A stretch of DNA of 42,736 nucleotides from DATEVL01 sp035471625. Lineage in GTDB: Bacteria; Chloroflexota; Anaerolineae; Anaerolineales; E44-bin32. Numbering within the stretch: the stretch's first letter is position 1; the number at the start of each line of letters is the position of its first letter. The notes beneath the pieces were generated by a model. That model saw only the letters and a list, made by a program, of their open reading frames with translations. It ran no database searches and was not told the origin of the DNA. The stretch spans positions 1 through 42,736 of the forward strand of contig DATIPT010000036.1 of NCBI GenBank assembly GCA_035471625.1. Direction: 5' to 3'. The position numbers were made by a program, and so were the translations under genes. Positions 7,635 to 15,444 of the stretch are shown in pieces.

Positions 7635-8297
7635 ATGTGGAACGTCGAACTGCACTGTCACACCTACCATTCGAAGGATTCTCTGGCGACCCCCGAGGCC
7701 TTGCGCGAGGCCTGTCGCCGCAAGGGGATCGATCGGTTGGCGATCACCGATCACAACACCATGGCCGGCGCCCTGCAGGCCGCCGCGCTCGATCCGGATC
7801 TGTTTATTGTCGGCGAAGAAATCCTGACGACCGAAGGCGAATTGCTCGGATACTTCATGAAGGAGGAGATCCCCCCCGGACTTTCTCCTGAAGAGACCAT
7901 CGACCGGCTGCACCAACAGGGCGCCGTGATCAGCGTCTCCCATCCCTACGACTACGCCCGCACGGGAGCCTGGCGGGAATCGGTGCTGCGATCGCTGATC
8001 CCCCGCTTGGACGCCCTCGAGGCCTTTAATGCCCGGACCTACTCCTCCGGTCCCAACCGTCGGGCGGCGGCGCTTGCCCAGGAGGCCGACCTGCCGGGCC
8101 TGGCCGGATCCGACGCCCACGCTCCATTCGAGATCGGCCGCGGCCTCACCCGCCTCGATCCCTTCCAGGACGCCGAGAGCTTCCGCAAGTCCCTTGGCGG
8201 CGCGCAGTTGGTCACCCGACGCTCTCCTGCGTGGGTTCACCTCGTCTCGCGCTTCGCCGTCATGCGCAAACGATTGGGCTGGCGCCCACCGCGCTGA
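7635..8297 (+). CDS. PHP-domain metal-dependent phosphoesterase
   Basis: 220 aa hydrolase of the polymerase-and-histidinol-phosphatase fold. It shows the four PHP motifs: ELHCHTYHSKDS (about 5-16), ITDHNTM (about 38-44), SVSHPYDYAR (about 104-113) and GSDAHAPFEIG (about 159-169). The metal ligands His, Asp and Glu (VGEE, about 58-61) are present. The ATG at 7635 lies 14 bp after the preceding stop with GGAG upstream. Third gene of the operon with DUF362 and LPG-synthase-like proteins; relatives cleave phosphate monoesters or nucleotides, but the substrate here is unknown. Confidence 0.9.
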   Translation: MWNVELHCHTYHSKDSLATPEALREACRRKGIDRLAITDHNTMAGALQAAALDPDLFIVGEEILTTEGELLGYFMKEEIPPGLSPEETIDRLHQQGAVISVSHPYDYARTGAWRESVLRSLIPRLDALEAFNARTYSSGPNRRAAALAQEADLPGLAGSDAHAPFEIGRGLTRLDPFQDAESFRKSLGGAQLVTRRSPAWVHLVSRFAVMRKRLGWRPPR

Positions 8298-8413
8298 GTC
8301 GACATCAGGGAAATCCCTGGCGCCGTCGTCTTTCGGTTGACCGTTCCGGGGAGACCGCGTCCCGCCGGGGAAGCCCGAGCCGTGGGCACAGCCCGGGGGC
8401 GGCGCGCCGCCGA
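8298..8413. other. Convergent intergenic gap with a 14-bp palindrome
   Basis: 116 bp between the ends of the PHP gene and lysS. GC-rich; a perfect palindrome GGCGGCGCGCCGCC at 8398-8411 sits directly after the lysS stop. No T-rich tail is seen, so termination here is uncertain. Confidence 0.4.
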
Positions 8414-9916
8414 TCAGTCTTTGGCGCGCAGGTGAGGGAAGAGGATGACCTCGCGGATCGAGGTCCGATCGGTCAGGAGCATCACCAGCCGATCGACGCC
8501 CATTCCAAAGCCTCCGTTGGGCGGCATCCCGTAGCGCATCGCCCGCAGATAGTCTTCGTCCATCGGGTGACGTTCCTCGTCATCGGCGGCGTAGTCGCGT
8601 CCCATCTCCAGGAAGCGCTGCTCCTGATCGAAGGGATCGTTGAGCTCCGTAAACGCGTTGCACAGTTCCATCCCCCCGGCAAAGGCTTCGAAGCGTTCGA
8701 CGGTCCTCGGGTCGTCATCCTTGCTTTTGGCGAGAGGTGAGATGTCACGCGGGTAGTCGTAGAGAATCGTCGGCTGGATCAGGCGCGGCTCAATGAAGCG
8801 GGCCAACAGCGATTCGATCAGTTTGCCGCGCGTCCCGAGCGGTGAGGGCTCCAGGCCACGCCGCCGCATCGCCTCCCGCAGCGAATCGGCCGTCGGGTGC
8901 TCGGTCAGGTCGAAGCCCGCCATCTGACCGATCGCCTCGTGGAGCGATACCCGCCGCCACGGCGGCGCCAGGGAGATCGTCTCGCCGCGATAGGTCAGCG
9001 TCGTGCTTCCGGTGGCCTGCTCGGCTGCGAAGGCCACCATCTGTTCGGTGATCTCCATCACGTCCTGATAGTCGGCATAGGCCATGTAGAACTCGAGCTG
9101 GGTGAACTCGGGGTTGTGCTTGAAGGAGACGCCCTCATTGCGGAAGTCGCGGCCGATCTCGTAGACCCGTTCCAGACCGCCGACCAAGAGTCTCTTCAGG
9201 TAGAGCTCGAACGAGATGCGCAGATAGAGGTCCTGATGGAGTTGCTCATGATGCGTGATGAACGGGCGCGCCGCCGCGCCGCCGTAGATCGGCTGCAAGA
9301 CCGGGGTCTCGACCTCAACGAAGCCCTTCCCGTCCAAGAAGGCTCGCAACGCCGAAAGGGTACGCGCCCGAACCTGGAAGATCTCCCGGACCTCCGGGTT
9401 GACCGAGAGATCGGCATATCGTTCGCGGTAGCGGGCCTCGGGATTGTCGAAGGCGCTGTGCACAACCCGTTCGCCGTCGACGAGCTCTTCCTTGGCGGCC
9501 GGGAGCGGCGAGATCGCTTTTGCGGCCATCCGCAAGGCCTCGACCTTGAGCGAGACCTCCCCCGAACGAGTCCGGAACATTTCGCCCCGGGCTTCCACGA
9601 AGTCTCCCAGGTCGAAGGTCTCTTCGAACAGCCGGTACATCTCCGGGCCGAGGACATCGGCTCGCACGTACAGCTGGAGCTGCCCGTGGCCGTCCTCGAC
9701 GTGGGCGAATGTGGCCTGTCCCATGCGGCGGATCGAGCGCAGGCGCCCCACGACGGTCAGCGCCGGGCCTTCAGCGCCGCCGGCTTGGGCATAAGCCTCG
9801 ACCGCTTCGGCGGTCGTGTGGGTGCGCGAGACCCGGGCCGGATAGGGATCGATCCCTGCCTGGCGGAGAGTCTCCGCCTTCTCCTGGCGGATGCGTTCCA
9901 GGTCGTTCAAGTTCAC
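8414..9916 (-). CDS. lysS: Lysyl-tRNA synthetase (class II)
   Basis: 500 aa cytoplasmic enzyme charging tRNA-Lys. An N-terminal OB-fold anticodon-binding domain (VVGRLRSIRRMGQATFAHVEDG, about 55-76) is followed by the class II core: GRDFRNEGVSFKHNPEFTQLEFY carries motif 2 (about 255-277) and GGFGMGVDRLVMLLTD motif 3 (about 469-484). Length is normal for bacterial LysS. The start is a GTG at 9916, with TTTGAGG upstream. It follows greA but is separated from it by a terminator-like hairpin, so it may need its own promoter; TACACT at 9952-9957 (minus) is a weak candidate -10. Confidence 0.97.
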   Translation of the reverse strand: MNLNDLERIRQEKAETLRQAGIDPYPARVSRTHTTAEAVEAYAQAGGAEGPALTVVGRLRSIRRMGQATFAHVEDGHGQLQLYVRADVLGPEMYRLFEETFDLGDFVEARGEMFRTRSGEVSLKVEALRMAAKAISPLPAAKEELVDGERVVHSAFDNPEARYRERYADLSVNPEVREIFQVRARTLSALRAFLDGKGFVEVETPVLQPIYGGAAARPFITHHEQLHQDLYLRISFELYLKRLLVGGLERVYEIGRDFRNEGVSFKHNPEFTQLEFYMAYADYQDVMEITEQMVAFAAEQATGSTTLTYRGETISLAPPWRRVSLHEAIGQMAGFDLTEHPTADSLREAMRRRGLEPSPLGTRGKLIESLLARFIEPRLIQPTILYDYPRDISPLAKSKDDDPRTVERFEAFAGGMELCNAFTELNDPFDQEQRFLEMGRDYAADDEERHPMDEDYLRAMRYGMPPNGGFGMGVDRLVMLLTDRTSIREVILFPHLRAKD

Positions 9917-9960
9917 CGGTGAGCCTCAAAGGGGTTCGCAGGAACGCGGGTAGTGTACAC

Positions 9961-9996
9961 GAAAACGCCCCGCGCCGACGATCCGGAGCGGGGCGT
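9961..9996 (-). terminator. Intrinsic terminator of greA
   Basis: On the minus strand ACGCCCCG (9996-9989) pairs with CGGGGCGT (9972-9965), followed at once by TTTTCG. It begins 17 bp after the greA stop. Confidence 0.65.
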
Positions 9997-10012
9997 GTCG
10001 GCGAAGGGAAAG

Positions 10013-10474
10013 CTACTTGATCTTGACGATCCGGAAGTTGATCGTGCCGGCCGGGGCGCGAACGGCGACGTCGTCTCCGACCTTGTGATCGAGCAAAGCC
10101 TGTCCCAGCGGCGACTCGTTCGAGATCAACCCTTCACGCGGGTTGGCCTCGGCGGCGCCGACGATCGTATACGTCTCGGACGGCTTGCCGTTCTCCTGAA
10201 CGACCACAGTGCTCCCGATCCCGACGACGCCCGTCGACTTCCCGGGCTCAATCACCTGGGCCTGGGCGAGCATGTGCTCCAGTTCCAGGATGCGTCCTTC
10301 GACGAAGGCCTGCTCGTTCTTGGCGGCCTCGTACTCGGCGTTCTCGATGAGCTCACCGTCCTCCATGGCCTCGTGCAGGCGCTGGGCGACCTCCTGCCGC
10401 TTGACCTTGCGGAGATGGTCCAGCTCCTCTTCGAGTTTCTTCAGGCCTTCCGGCGTGACGTACGTGCTTCCCAT
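10013..10474 (-). CDS. greA: Transcription elongation factor GreA
   Basis: 153 aa. It rescues backtracked RNA polymerase by stimulating transcript cleavage. The N-terminal coiled coil (EGLKKLEEELDHLRKVKRQEVAQRL) contains the acidic tip GELIENAEYEAAK, including the conserved D/E residues, and the C-terminal FKBP-like domain ends with SPLGQALLDHKVGDDVAVRAP. The ATG at 10474 has CAGGAG just upstream; an in-frame ATG at 10495 lacks one. Length is close to the usual 158 aa. The leader upstream contains a terminator-like hairpin (see separate entry). Confidence 0.96.
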   Translation of the reverse strand: MGSTYVTPEGLKKLEEELDHLRKVKRQEVAQRLHEAMEDGELIENAEYEAAKNEQAFVEGRILELEHMLAQAQVIEPGKSTGVVGIGSTVVVQENGKPSETYTIVGAAEANPREGLISNESPLGQALLDHKVGDDVAVRAPAGTINFRIVKIK

Positions 10475-10495
10475 GGGGCTCCTGTAGTCGCACAT

Positions 10496-10536
10496 CCAGG
10501 GAGAAAAAAGAACTGAGAGATCGCTCTCAGCCCTGG
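10496..10536 (-). terminator. Terminator-like hairpin in the greA leader (attenuator candidate)
   Basis: On the minus strand CTGAGAG-CGAT-CTCTCAG (10530-10513) is followed by TTCTTTTTTCTC, a textbook intrinsic terminator ending about 25 nt before the greA start codon. Outer arms CCAGGG (10536-10531) and CCCTGG (10501-10496) could form an alternative or extended stem. Because the likely greA promoter is upstream, this may end transcripts early; it could also be the terminator of the acetyltransferase gene. Confidence 0.6.
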
Positions 10537-10553
10537 GGTCGTGCTGTATGAAA

Positions 10554-10582
10554 AGTCTAGCATATCTCGACCGGGGTGTCTA
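10554..10582 (-). promoter_or_regulatory. Candidate greA promoter
   Basis: Minus strand TAGACA (10577-10582), 17 bp, TAGACT (10554-10559). Transcription would start near 10547, about 15 bp before the hairpin at 10530-10513. Confidence 0.45.
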
Positions 10583-10706
10583 GAACAGCCCGGAGTACCT
10601 TCGTCAGGGCGGCGGCCCTTCCGCATGGGTACAGACCCGGCCGAAGGGTCACCCCTGGGGGCTCTGGGGGCGCGGGTCTACCGGGGCGAAAGAGGCGGGC
10701 GCCTCC

Positions 10707-11186
10707 CTACGCACGCGGGATGGGGTAGGTGTAGATCACGAGATCGTCATGGCGGCGATAGAAGTCGGCGATCCGCGCTGAAGCCTTGAACCCCTCCCGC
10801 TCGTAGAAGGCGCGCGTGGCCGCGAAGGAGGGTCGTCCGGAGGTGTCGAGGGTGATCAGCCGCCCACCCTCGCGGCGGATCCGGCCGACCACAGACCGCA
10901 GAAGCGCGCGGCCGTACCCCTTGCGCCGCTTGCTGCGCGCCACGCAGATCCAGTAGAGGTCGTAGGTCCCCCGGGTCAGCGGGGTCGGACCGTAGCAGGC
11001 GAACCCGGCTACCTTGCCGTCGTCCAGGGCCGTCAGGAAGAAGTAGTCCCCACCGGGATCGGCGAGGAACTCCTGCAAGAGCTCTTCGACGACCTCCCGG
11101 TCTTCCTTTGTGAACAGCGGCTCCGAGCGAGCGATGCGCAGGATCGGGGCGGCGTCGGCCTTGCCCGAGGGCCGGACCCGGGTCAT
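10707..11186 (-). CDS. GNAT-family N-acetyltransferase
   Basis: 159 aa. The acetyl-CoA binding motif is visible as ICVARSKRRKGYGRALL (about 83-99, R/Q-x-x-G-x-G/A form), with the preceding beta strands KVAGFACYGPTPLTRGTYDLYWI and the C-terminal FYEREGFKASARIADFY typical of GNAT enzymes. Its start overlaps the stop of the ATP-grasp gene by 4 nt, so the two are translationally coupled and probably act in one pathway. Acceptor substrate unknown. Confidence 0.9.
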   Translation of the reverse strand: MTRVRPSGKADAAPILRIARSEPLFTKEDREVVEELLQEFLADPGGDYFFLTALDDGKVAGFACYGPTPLTRGTYDLYWICVARSKRRKGYGRALLRSVVGRIRREGGRLITLDTSGRPSFAATRAFYEREGFKASARIADFYRRHDDLVIYTYPIPRA

Positions 11187-12445
11187 CCTGCGTTGGCGAG
11201 GGCGAGCCGCAGGATGTGCAGGAGCATCGACGGGTACGAGTGCCCGGCGGTGCGCGCCGATCGGAAGAAGCCGGCGTCTTCGGCCAGATCCGGATGGATG
11301 TTAACTTCGAGGATGTACGGAACGCCGTCCCGCAGCCGCATGTCGACGCGGGCGTACCCGCGCACTCCCAGCTTCTGATAGGCCAGAACCGCCGCCGCCT
11401 CGACTCGGTCCTGTTCCTCCGGCGAGAGATCCGCCGGGCAGACCCCGGGGGTACCGACAGCCTCGACCGAGTCTTTGTGCCACTTCCCGGCGAAGGTCAC
11501 GATCTGCTCGAGAGGTTCCTCGGTCCACTGAAAATCGATCTCGGCGATCGGAAGCACTTCCGGGAAGCCGTTGCCCCACAGGGCCACGTTCAATTCCCGT
11601 CCCGCGATGAATTCTTCGACCAGCGCCGGTTGGCGATAGGCCCGGATGCAATCGTCGATCTGCTTGCCCATCGCCGCCCGGTCGTTGACGACCGACGCCA
11701 GGGTGATCCCGCAACTTCCTTCCTCCGCGACCGGCTTGACGATCGCTGGAAGCGGCACCCGGGTCGGTCGTCGTCCGACCCGCCGGACAACCTCGAACCG
11801 CGGCGTCTCCAACCCGCCCGCCAGCAACGTTCGCTTGGTGATCAGCTTGTTGCCGGCGCGCCGCAACGCCATATACGACGAGCCGGTGTGAAGGAAGCCG
11901 GCGGCGCGCATCAATCGAGGCACCTCCGCTTCCGACCACGAACGACCGCCGAGGGATTCGCACAAGTTGAAGATCACGTGACGATTCGGGTCGTAGTGTC
12001 GCAGAACCTCCCCGAGATCGTCCCAGACCGGCGCCAGGACCACCGACCGCACGTGATCGCGCAGGGCCGAGGCGATCGCCTGCGCCACGTCTTCAGTTGC
12101 AGCGTCGGACAGCAGGTCCTCCGGCCGACCGCGCTCCAGCCCCAAGGCGACGTTGTAGAGGACGACGACGTCCAGTTCTCCCAACTCGCGTACGTGAAAC
12201 GTCCGCCGAGGTTGGTGCCGCGGCTGTACGCGGACGCGCGTCTCGGGAAGGAATCCCGGGATCGCGATCTGATACGTCGGCCTCGCCTCGCTCGCTGTTC
12301 TCGGAGAGATCGCTATGGGTTCCTTCCGGGGCGAGCGGGAAATCTTGCGTGCGGCGCGCGACGAAGGCGCGCCGGTCATCGCGCTCGAGGCGCGCAAGAT
12401 CGCCTTCGACTCTCGTTCTGTATTTCGATTCGTTCGCTCGCTCAT
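11183..12445 (-). CDS. ATP-grasp ligase, D-alanine--D-alanine ligase-like
   Basis: About 420 aa. The ATP-grasp fold is clear from about residue 85: VIFNLCESLGG, PAIVKPVAEEGSCGI (ATP-binding lysine and glycine loop), PALVEEFIAGRELNVAL, and the metal site RVDMRLRDGVPYILEVNIHPDL near the end (E-x-N-x-x-P). The usual Ddl C-terminus EVNTLPGL is replaced by EVNIHPDL, so the substrate may be another amino acid or peptide. An Arg/Ser-rich N-terminal region of about 80 residues precedes the fold. The start is uncertain: 12445 is the first reasonable ATG after the promoter at 12482-12509, 12379 is an alternative, and none has a good ribosome binding site. Confidence 0.82.
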   Translation of the reverse strand: MSERTNRNTERESKAILRASSAMTGAPSSRAARKISRSPRKEPIAISPRTASEARPTYQIAIPGFLPETRVRVQPRHQPRRTFHVRELGELDVVVLYNVALGLERGRPEDLLSDAATEDVAQAIASALRDHVRSVVLAPVWDDLGEVLRHYDPNRHVIFNLCESLGGRSWSEAEVPRLMRAAGFLHTGSSYMALRRAGNKLITKRTLLAGGLETPRFEVVRRVGRRPTRVPLPAIVKPVAEEGSCGITLASVVNDRAAMGKQIDDCIRAYRQPALVEEFIAGRELNVALWGNGFPEVLPIAEIDFQWTEEPLEQIVTFAGKWHKDSVEAVGTPGVCPADLSPEEQDRVEAAAVLAYQKLGVRGYARVDMRLRDGVPYILEVNIHPDLAEDAGFFRSARTAGHSYPSMLLHILRLALANAG

Positions 12446-12481
12446 CTCGTCATCCGACGCGCACATTGCCGCGCCGGTCGC

Positions 12482-12509
12482 AGTGTAACATTCCCGCAAG
12501 AAGAGTCAA
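12482..12509 (-). promoter_or_regulatory. Promoter of the ATP-grasp/GNAT operon
   Basis: Minus strand TTGACT (12504-12509), 16 bp, TACACT (12482-12487). The predicted transcript start near 12475 rules out the in-frame TTG at 12499 as the start codon. Confidence 0.5.
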
Positions 12510-12701
12510 GTGCTGGAGGGGCAGTTTCTCGCGCCATCGGCCGGACCGATTCGGACGATTCGAAGTCGCGCACCCGCGCCTCTCCTCGACGTGAATCTGC
12601 GCGTCGCGTTCTTCTCGCGAAATCGTCACGGAAGGAGGCGGCAAACTCATTCGGGTGCGGTCACACGGGGACGCAGGGGGACGTACAGGATCGAAGCGGC
12701 C

Positions 12702-13442
12702 TCAGGCAGGGTCGACGCGCAGCAGCGGAATGCCGCCGAAGCGATCGTGGAAGGATCGCAGTTCCGCTTCCATGGTTTCGAAATCGGGCCAGAACGAACT
12801 CACCTGGGAGTGATACTCCCCCGCAGCGACCGCCCATGTCTCGATCTCGCCCGGTGCCAGACCGGCGAGAGCTTCTGCGGCGCGCGTCGGAGCCGGCTCG
12901 GTCTCCACCGGAGTCGGGCGGATGGCGTAGGGAATGTCGCGATAGAACCACAGGGGTCGACGGAGCCGCAGGATGGCGCGGCGAGTCAGGATGTGGTCGA
13001 CGTGCCCGCCAATGGCCAGAGGCGCGTACAGGTCCGCCTCCGCCGGAAGGGCGCGCGACAGCGCCGCGGCAGCCTCATCGATCCGCGCGCCATCCTCGGG
13101 GAGCAGGCGATCGAACAGCGCTTCGACATTCGGATACAGGGCTTCGCCGTCCTTGGCGCGTCGATAGATGGCATCAGGGGTCGCCAAATGGACGACGGAG
13201 GCGCCCAAGCGACCGCAGGCGACGTGGTCCTCGGCCCGCCGCAAGCCCATTGGAGAACCGGCGCCTCCCCAGCGGCGGTGGAGTTCGTACGCGAACGGAG
13301 TCAGTTCGCCGACCGGAGGATCACCGGCGCAGACGGTGACGACTCGGACCTCGTCGCCTGCGGCGGCCTGCTGGGCCATCAGGCCGCCGCAGGAGAAGAC
13401 GGCGTCATCCAGATGCGCCGAAACGTAGGCACGCAACGTCAT
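12702..13442 (-). CDS. PIG-L (LmbE-like) family deacetylase
   Basis: 246 aa zinc-dependent N-deacetylase. The hallmark AHLDDAVFSCGG (about 9-20) supplies the His-Asp-Asp zinc/catalytic site, and GGHVDHILTRRA (about 144-155) supplies the third ligand His. Relatives deacetylate GlcNAc-containing lipids, mycothiol or bacillithiol precursors and antibiotics; the substrate here cannot be read. A perfect TATAAT ends only 6 nt before the ATG, so the mRNA may be leaderless. Downstream, 12510-12701 holds no gene that I can support. Confidence 0.9.
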   Translation of the reverse strand: MTLRAYVSAHLDDAVFSCGGLMAQQAAAGDEVRVVTVCAGDPPVGELTPFAYELHRRWGGAGSPMGLRRAEDHVACGRLGASVVHLATPDAIYRRAKDGEALYPNVEALFDRLLPEDGARIDEAAAALSRALPAEADLYAPLAIGGHVDHILTRRAILRLRRPLWFYRDIPYAIRPTPVETEPAPTRAAEALAGLAPGEIETWAVAAGEYHSQVSSFWPDFETMEAELRSFHDRFGGIPLLRVDPA

Positions 13443-13448
13443 GGCCGC

Positions 13449-13454
13449 ATTATA
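13449..13454 (-). promoter_or_regulatory. -10 box of the PIG-L gene, leaderless arrangement
   Basis: TATAAT on the minus strand followed by GCGGCC and then the ATG (13442). Transcription would start at or next to the A of the start codon. No matching -35 box. Confidence 0.5.
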
Positions 13455-13511
13455 GACGCATCTCCGGCCCGGGCGCGCCCGACTCGACGCACCGCTCTCC
13501 CTCGGCGCCGA

Positions 13512-13520
13512 TGATACAAT
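13512..13520 (+). promoter_or_regulatory. Extended -10 promoter of the tRNA-Lys gene
   Basis: TGATACAAT, an extended -10 element (TG-n-TACAAT), ends 9 bp before the tRNA 5' end. No clear -35 box. Confidence 0.5.
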
Positions 13521-13529
13521 CTCCGCACC

Positions 13530-13601
13530 GGGCCGTTAGCTCAACGGCAGAGCAGGTGCCTTTTAAGCACAAGGTTGCAGGTTCGAATCCTGCACGGCCC
13601 A
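13530..13601 (+). tRNA. trnK: tRNA-Lys (anticodon TTT)
   Basis: 72 nt cloverleaf. Acceptor GGGCCGT/ACGGCCC (7 bp), D stem GCTC/GAGC, anticodon loop CTTTTAA (13560-13566) with anticodon TTT, T arm GCAGG-TTCGAAT-CCTGC, discriminator A. CCA is not encoded. The outermost anticodon-stem pair (27-43) is G-A, leaving four good pairs. Confidence 0.96.
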
Positions 13602-13645
13602 CTGAGACGACCGCCCCGTTCCCCAGTTTCGCCCCAGGAGCATCG

Positions 13646-15418
13646 ATGGCCAGTCACGATCCCCATTCCTATGCGGATCTAGAGCAAGCGGCGATCCGTC
13701 ATGTCACCTTCGACCTCCGGATGGACTTCGGCCAACGCCAACTCGCGGGTACGGCCCTCTACGAACTCGACCGGCCCGTGCAGGGAACGCTCGACCTCGA
13801 CACTCGCGATCTGACGATCGTATCCGCCGAGGCCTCCGGCCGACCCCTCTCCCCCGAACTCGGTTCGCCGGACCCCATCCGGGGTCAGCGCCTCCGCCTG
13901 AAGGGTCTGCACGGCGCCTCTTCCTTCAAGCTCCAGTTCGTCACCTCCCCTGGGGCGAACGCCCTGCAGTGGCTCACGCCGGCCCAGACTGCTGGCGGCC
14001 GACAACCTTTCTTGTTTACCCAATGCCAGCCGCACCATGCCCGATCGATCTTCCCATGCCAAGACTCCCCCTCGGTGCGATTCACCTACGATGCCACGCT
14101 CGACGTGCCTTCCCCTTTGGCGGCGGTTATGGCGGCGGCACCAATCGGTCGCGAAGAATCCGGCGGGCGACGTCGGTTCACGTTCCGCATGCCGCAATCG
14201 ATCCCATCGTACTTGCTCGCTTTCGCCGCCGGCGAAATCGACAGTCGCGACCTGAGCCCCCGGATCCGCGTCTACGCCGAGCCGGAGACTCTCGATGCCG
14301 CCGCCTGGGAACTGGCCGAAACAGAGGCGATGCTGGCGGAGGCCGAGAAGCTCTACGGCGCCTACCCGTGGGAGCGCTACGACATGCTCGTCCTACCTCC
14401 ATCGTTTCCGTATGGCGGCATGGAGAACCCCCGCCTGACCTTCCTGACTCCGACCGTCGTCGTCGGCGACCGATCGCTCACAAATGTGATTGCCCATGAG
14501 TTGGCTCACTCTTGGACCGGCAACCTGGTGACCAACGCGACCTGGGAGGACTTCTGGCTCAACGAAGGGTGGACGACCTACGCCGAACGACGCATCCTGG
14601 AAGCCCTCGAAGGCGAGGAGTCGGCGATGCTGCGCGCCATTTCCGGGCGCCTGCTGATGGCCCGCGCCATGGATCGCTTCGGTTGGGACGCCGACGCAAC
14701 CCGCCTCCAGTTCTCGCAGGCCGGGATCGACCCTGAAGACGTCATCTCGCACGTCGCCTACGAGAAGGGTTACTCGTTCCTCGTCCGCCTGGAGCGCGCC
14801 GTCGGTCGCCAGGCGTTCGACGCGTTCACCCATCGCTACATCGCCGACCACCGCTTCCAGTCCATCACGACGGAAGCCTTCGTCGCCTTCCTTCGGCGTG
14901 AACTCCCGCAAGCAGCCCGCCGTGTCGACCTGAAGTCGTGGCTCTATGAGCCCGGCCTTCCGGCCGACGCGCCCGACTTCCCCACTCCTTTGATGGACGC
15001 CGTCTCGAGTGTCCTGTTCGACCTTCAGGAAGGACATCCGCCGACGAAAGACGGCGTCGCCCAATGGAATACGACCCAGATCTACTTGTTCCTGCAGTAC
15101 CTGCCCCGTCACCTCTCCCTGAAGGAGTGTCGCGCCCTGGAGGACGCCTTGTCGCTCAAGACCACCCCGATTGACCTGTTCCTCTCCCAGTGGCTCGAGA
15201 TCGCCATCCAGAGCGAATACCGCGATGTCCTTCCGGTCGCCGAGGATCTCGTCGGGCGGGTCGGTCGGATGCTCATCATCCTCCCCGTCTTCCGGGCGAT
15301 CGTCCAAGCCGAATGGTCTCGGCCGAGGGCACGACCCCTGTTCGAGCGAGTCCGTTCCGGCCACCATCCCATCACCGTTCGGGCGATGGAGAACCTGCTC
15401 GCCCTGCAGGGTCTCTAG
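13646..15418 (+). CDS. M1-family metallo-aminopeptidase (leukotriene A4 hydrolase/aminopeptidase-like)
   Basis: 590 aa zinc exopeptidase. It has an N-terminal beta-saddle domain, the substrate-binding motif GGMEN (257-261), the zinc site HELAHSWTGN (284-293) with the third ligand in NEGWTTYAE (306-314), and a C-terminal helical-repeat domain. The overall length and the C-terminal helical domain match the LTA4H/cold-active aminopeptidase branch rather than the larger PepN type. No signal peptide is seen, so it is cytoplasmic and probably recycles peptides. The start at 13646 has CCAGGAG 5 bp upstream; the frame is open further upstream but that part overlaps the tRNA gene. Confidence 0.93.
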   Translation: MASHDPHSYADLEQAAIRHVTFDLRMDFGQRQLAGTALYELDRPVQGTLDLDTRDLTIVSAEASGRPLSPELGSPDPIRGQRLRLKGLHGASSFKLQFVTSPGANALQWLTPAQTAGGRQPFLFTQCQPHHARSIFPCQDSPSVRFTYDATLDVPSPLAAVMAAAPIGREESGGRRRFTFRMPQSIPSYLLAFAAGEIDSRDLSPRIRVYAEPETLDAAAWELAETEAMLAEAEKLYGAYPWERYDMLVLPPSFPYGGMENPRLTFLTPTVVVGDRSLTNVIAHELAHSWTGNLVTNATWEDFWLNEGWTTYAERRILEALEGEESAMLRAISGRLLMARAMDRFGWDADATRLQFSQAGIDPEDVISHVAYEKGYSFLVRLERAVGRQAFDAFTHRYIADHRFQSITTEAFVAFLRRELPQAARRVDLKSWLYEPGLPADAPDFPTPLMDAVSSVLFDLQEGHPPTKDGVAQWNTTQIYLFLQYLPRHLSLKECRALEDALSLKTTPIDLFLSQWLEIAIQSEYRDVLPVAEDLVGRVGRMLIILPVFRAIVQAEWSRPRARPLFERVRSGHHPITVRAMENLLALQGL

Positions 15419-15444
15419 CCCGGTCCCTCCTCGGGTCATCCCCC

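Noticed and set aside
8398..8411. GGCGGCGCGCCGCC palindrome as a lysS terminator
   Set aside because: Self-complementary but with no loop and no T-tract; too GC-simple to call a terminator.
9952..9957. TACACT (minus) as a lysS promoter -10
   Set aside because: No -35 box at the right distance, since that position falls in the greA terminator stem; mentioned only within the lysS entry.
12315..12488. Plus-strand frame of 57 codons with a faint glycosyltransferase look
   Set aside because: No start signal or motif strong enough for a gene call; kept only as a low-interest observation.
11216..13339. A 707-codon plus-strand frame opposite the ATP-grasp and PIG-L genes
   Set aside because: No recognisable domain; it crosses two well-supported genes and an intergenic promoter.
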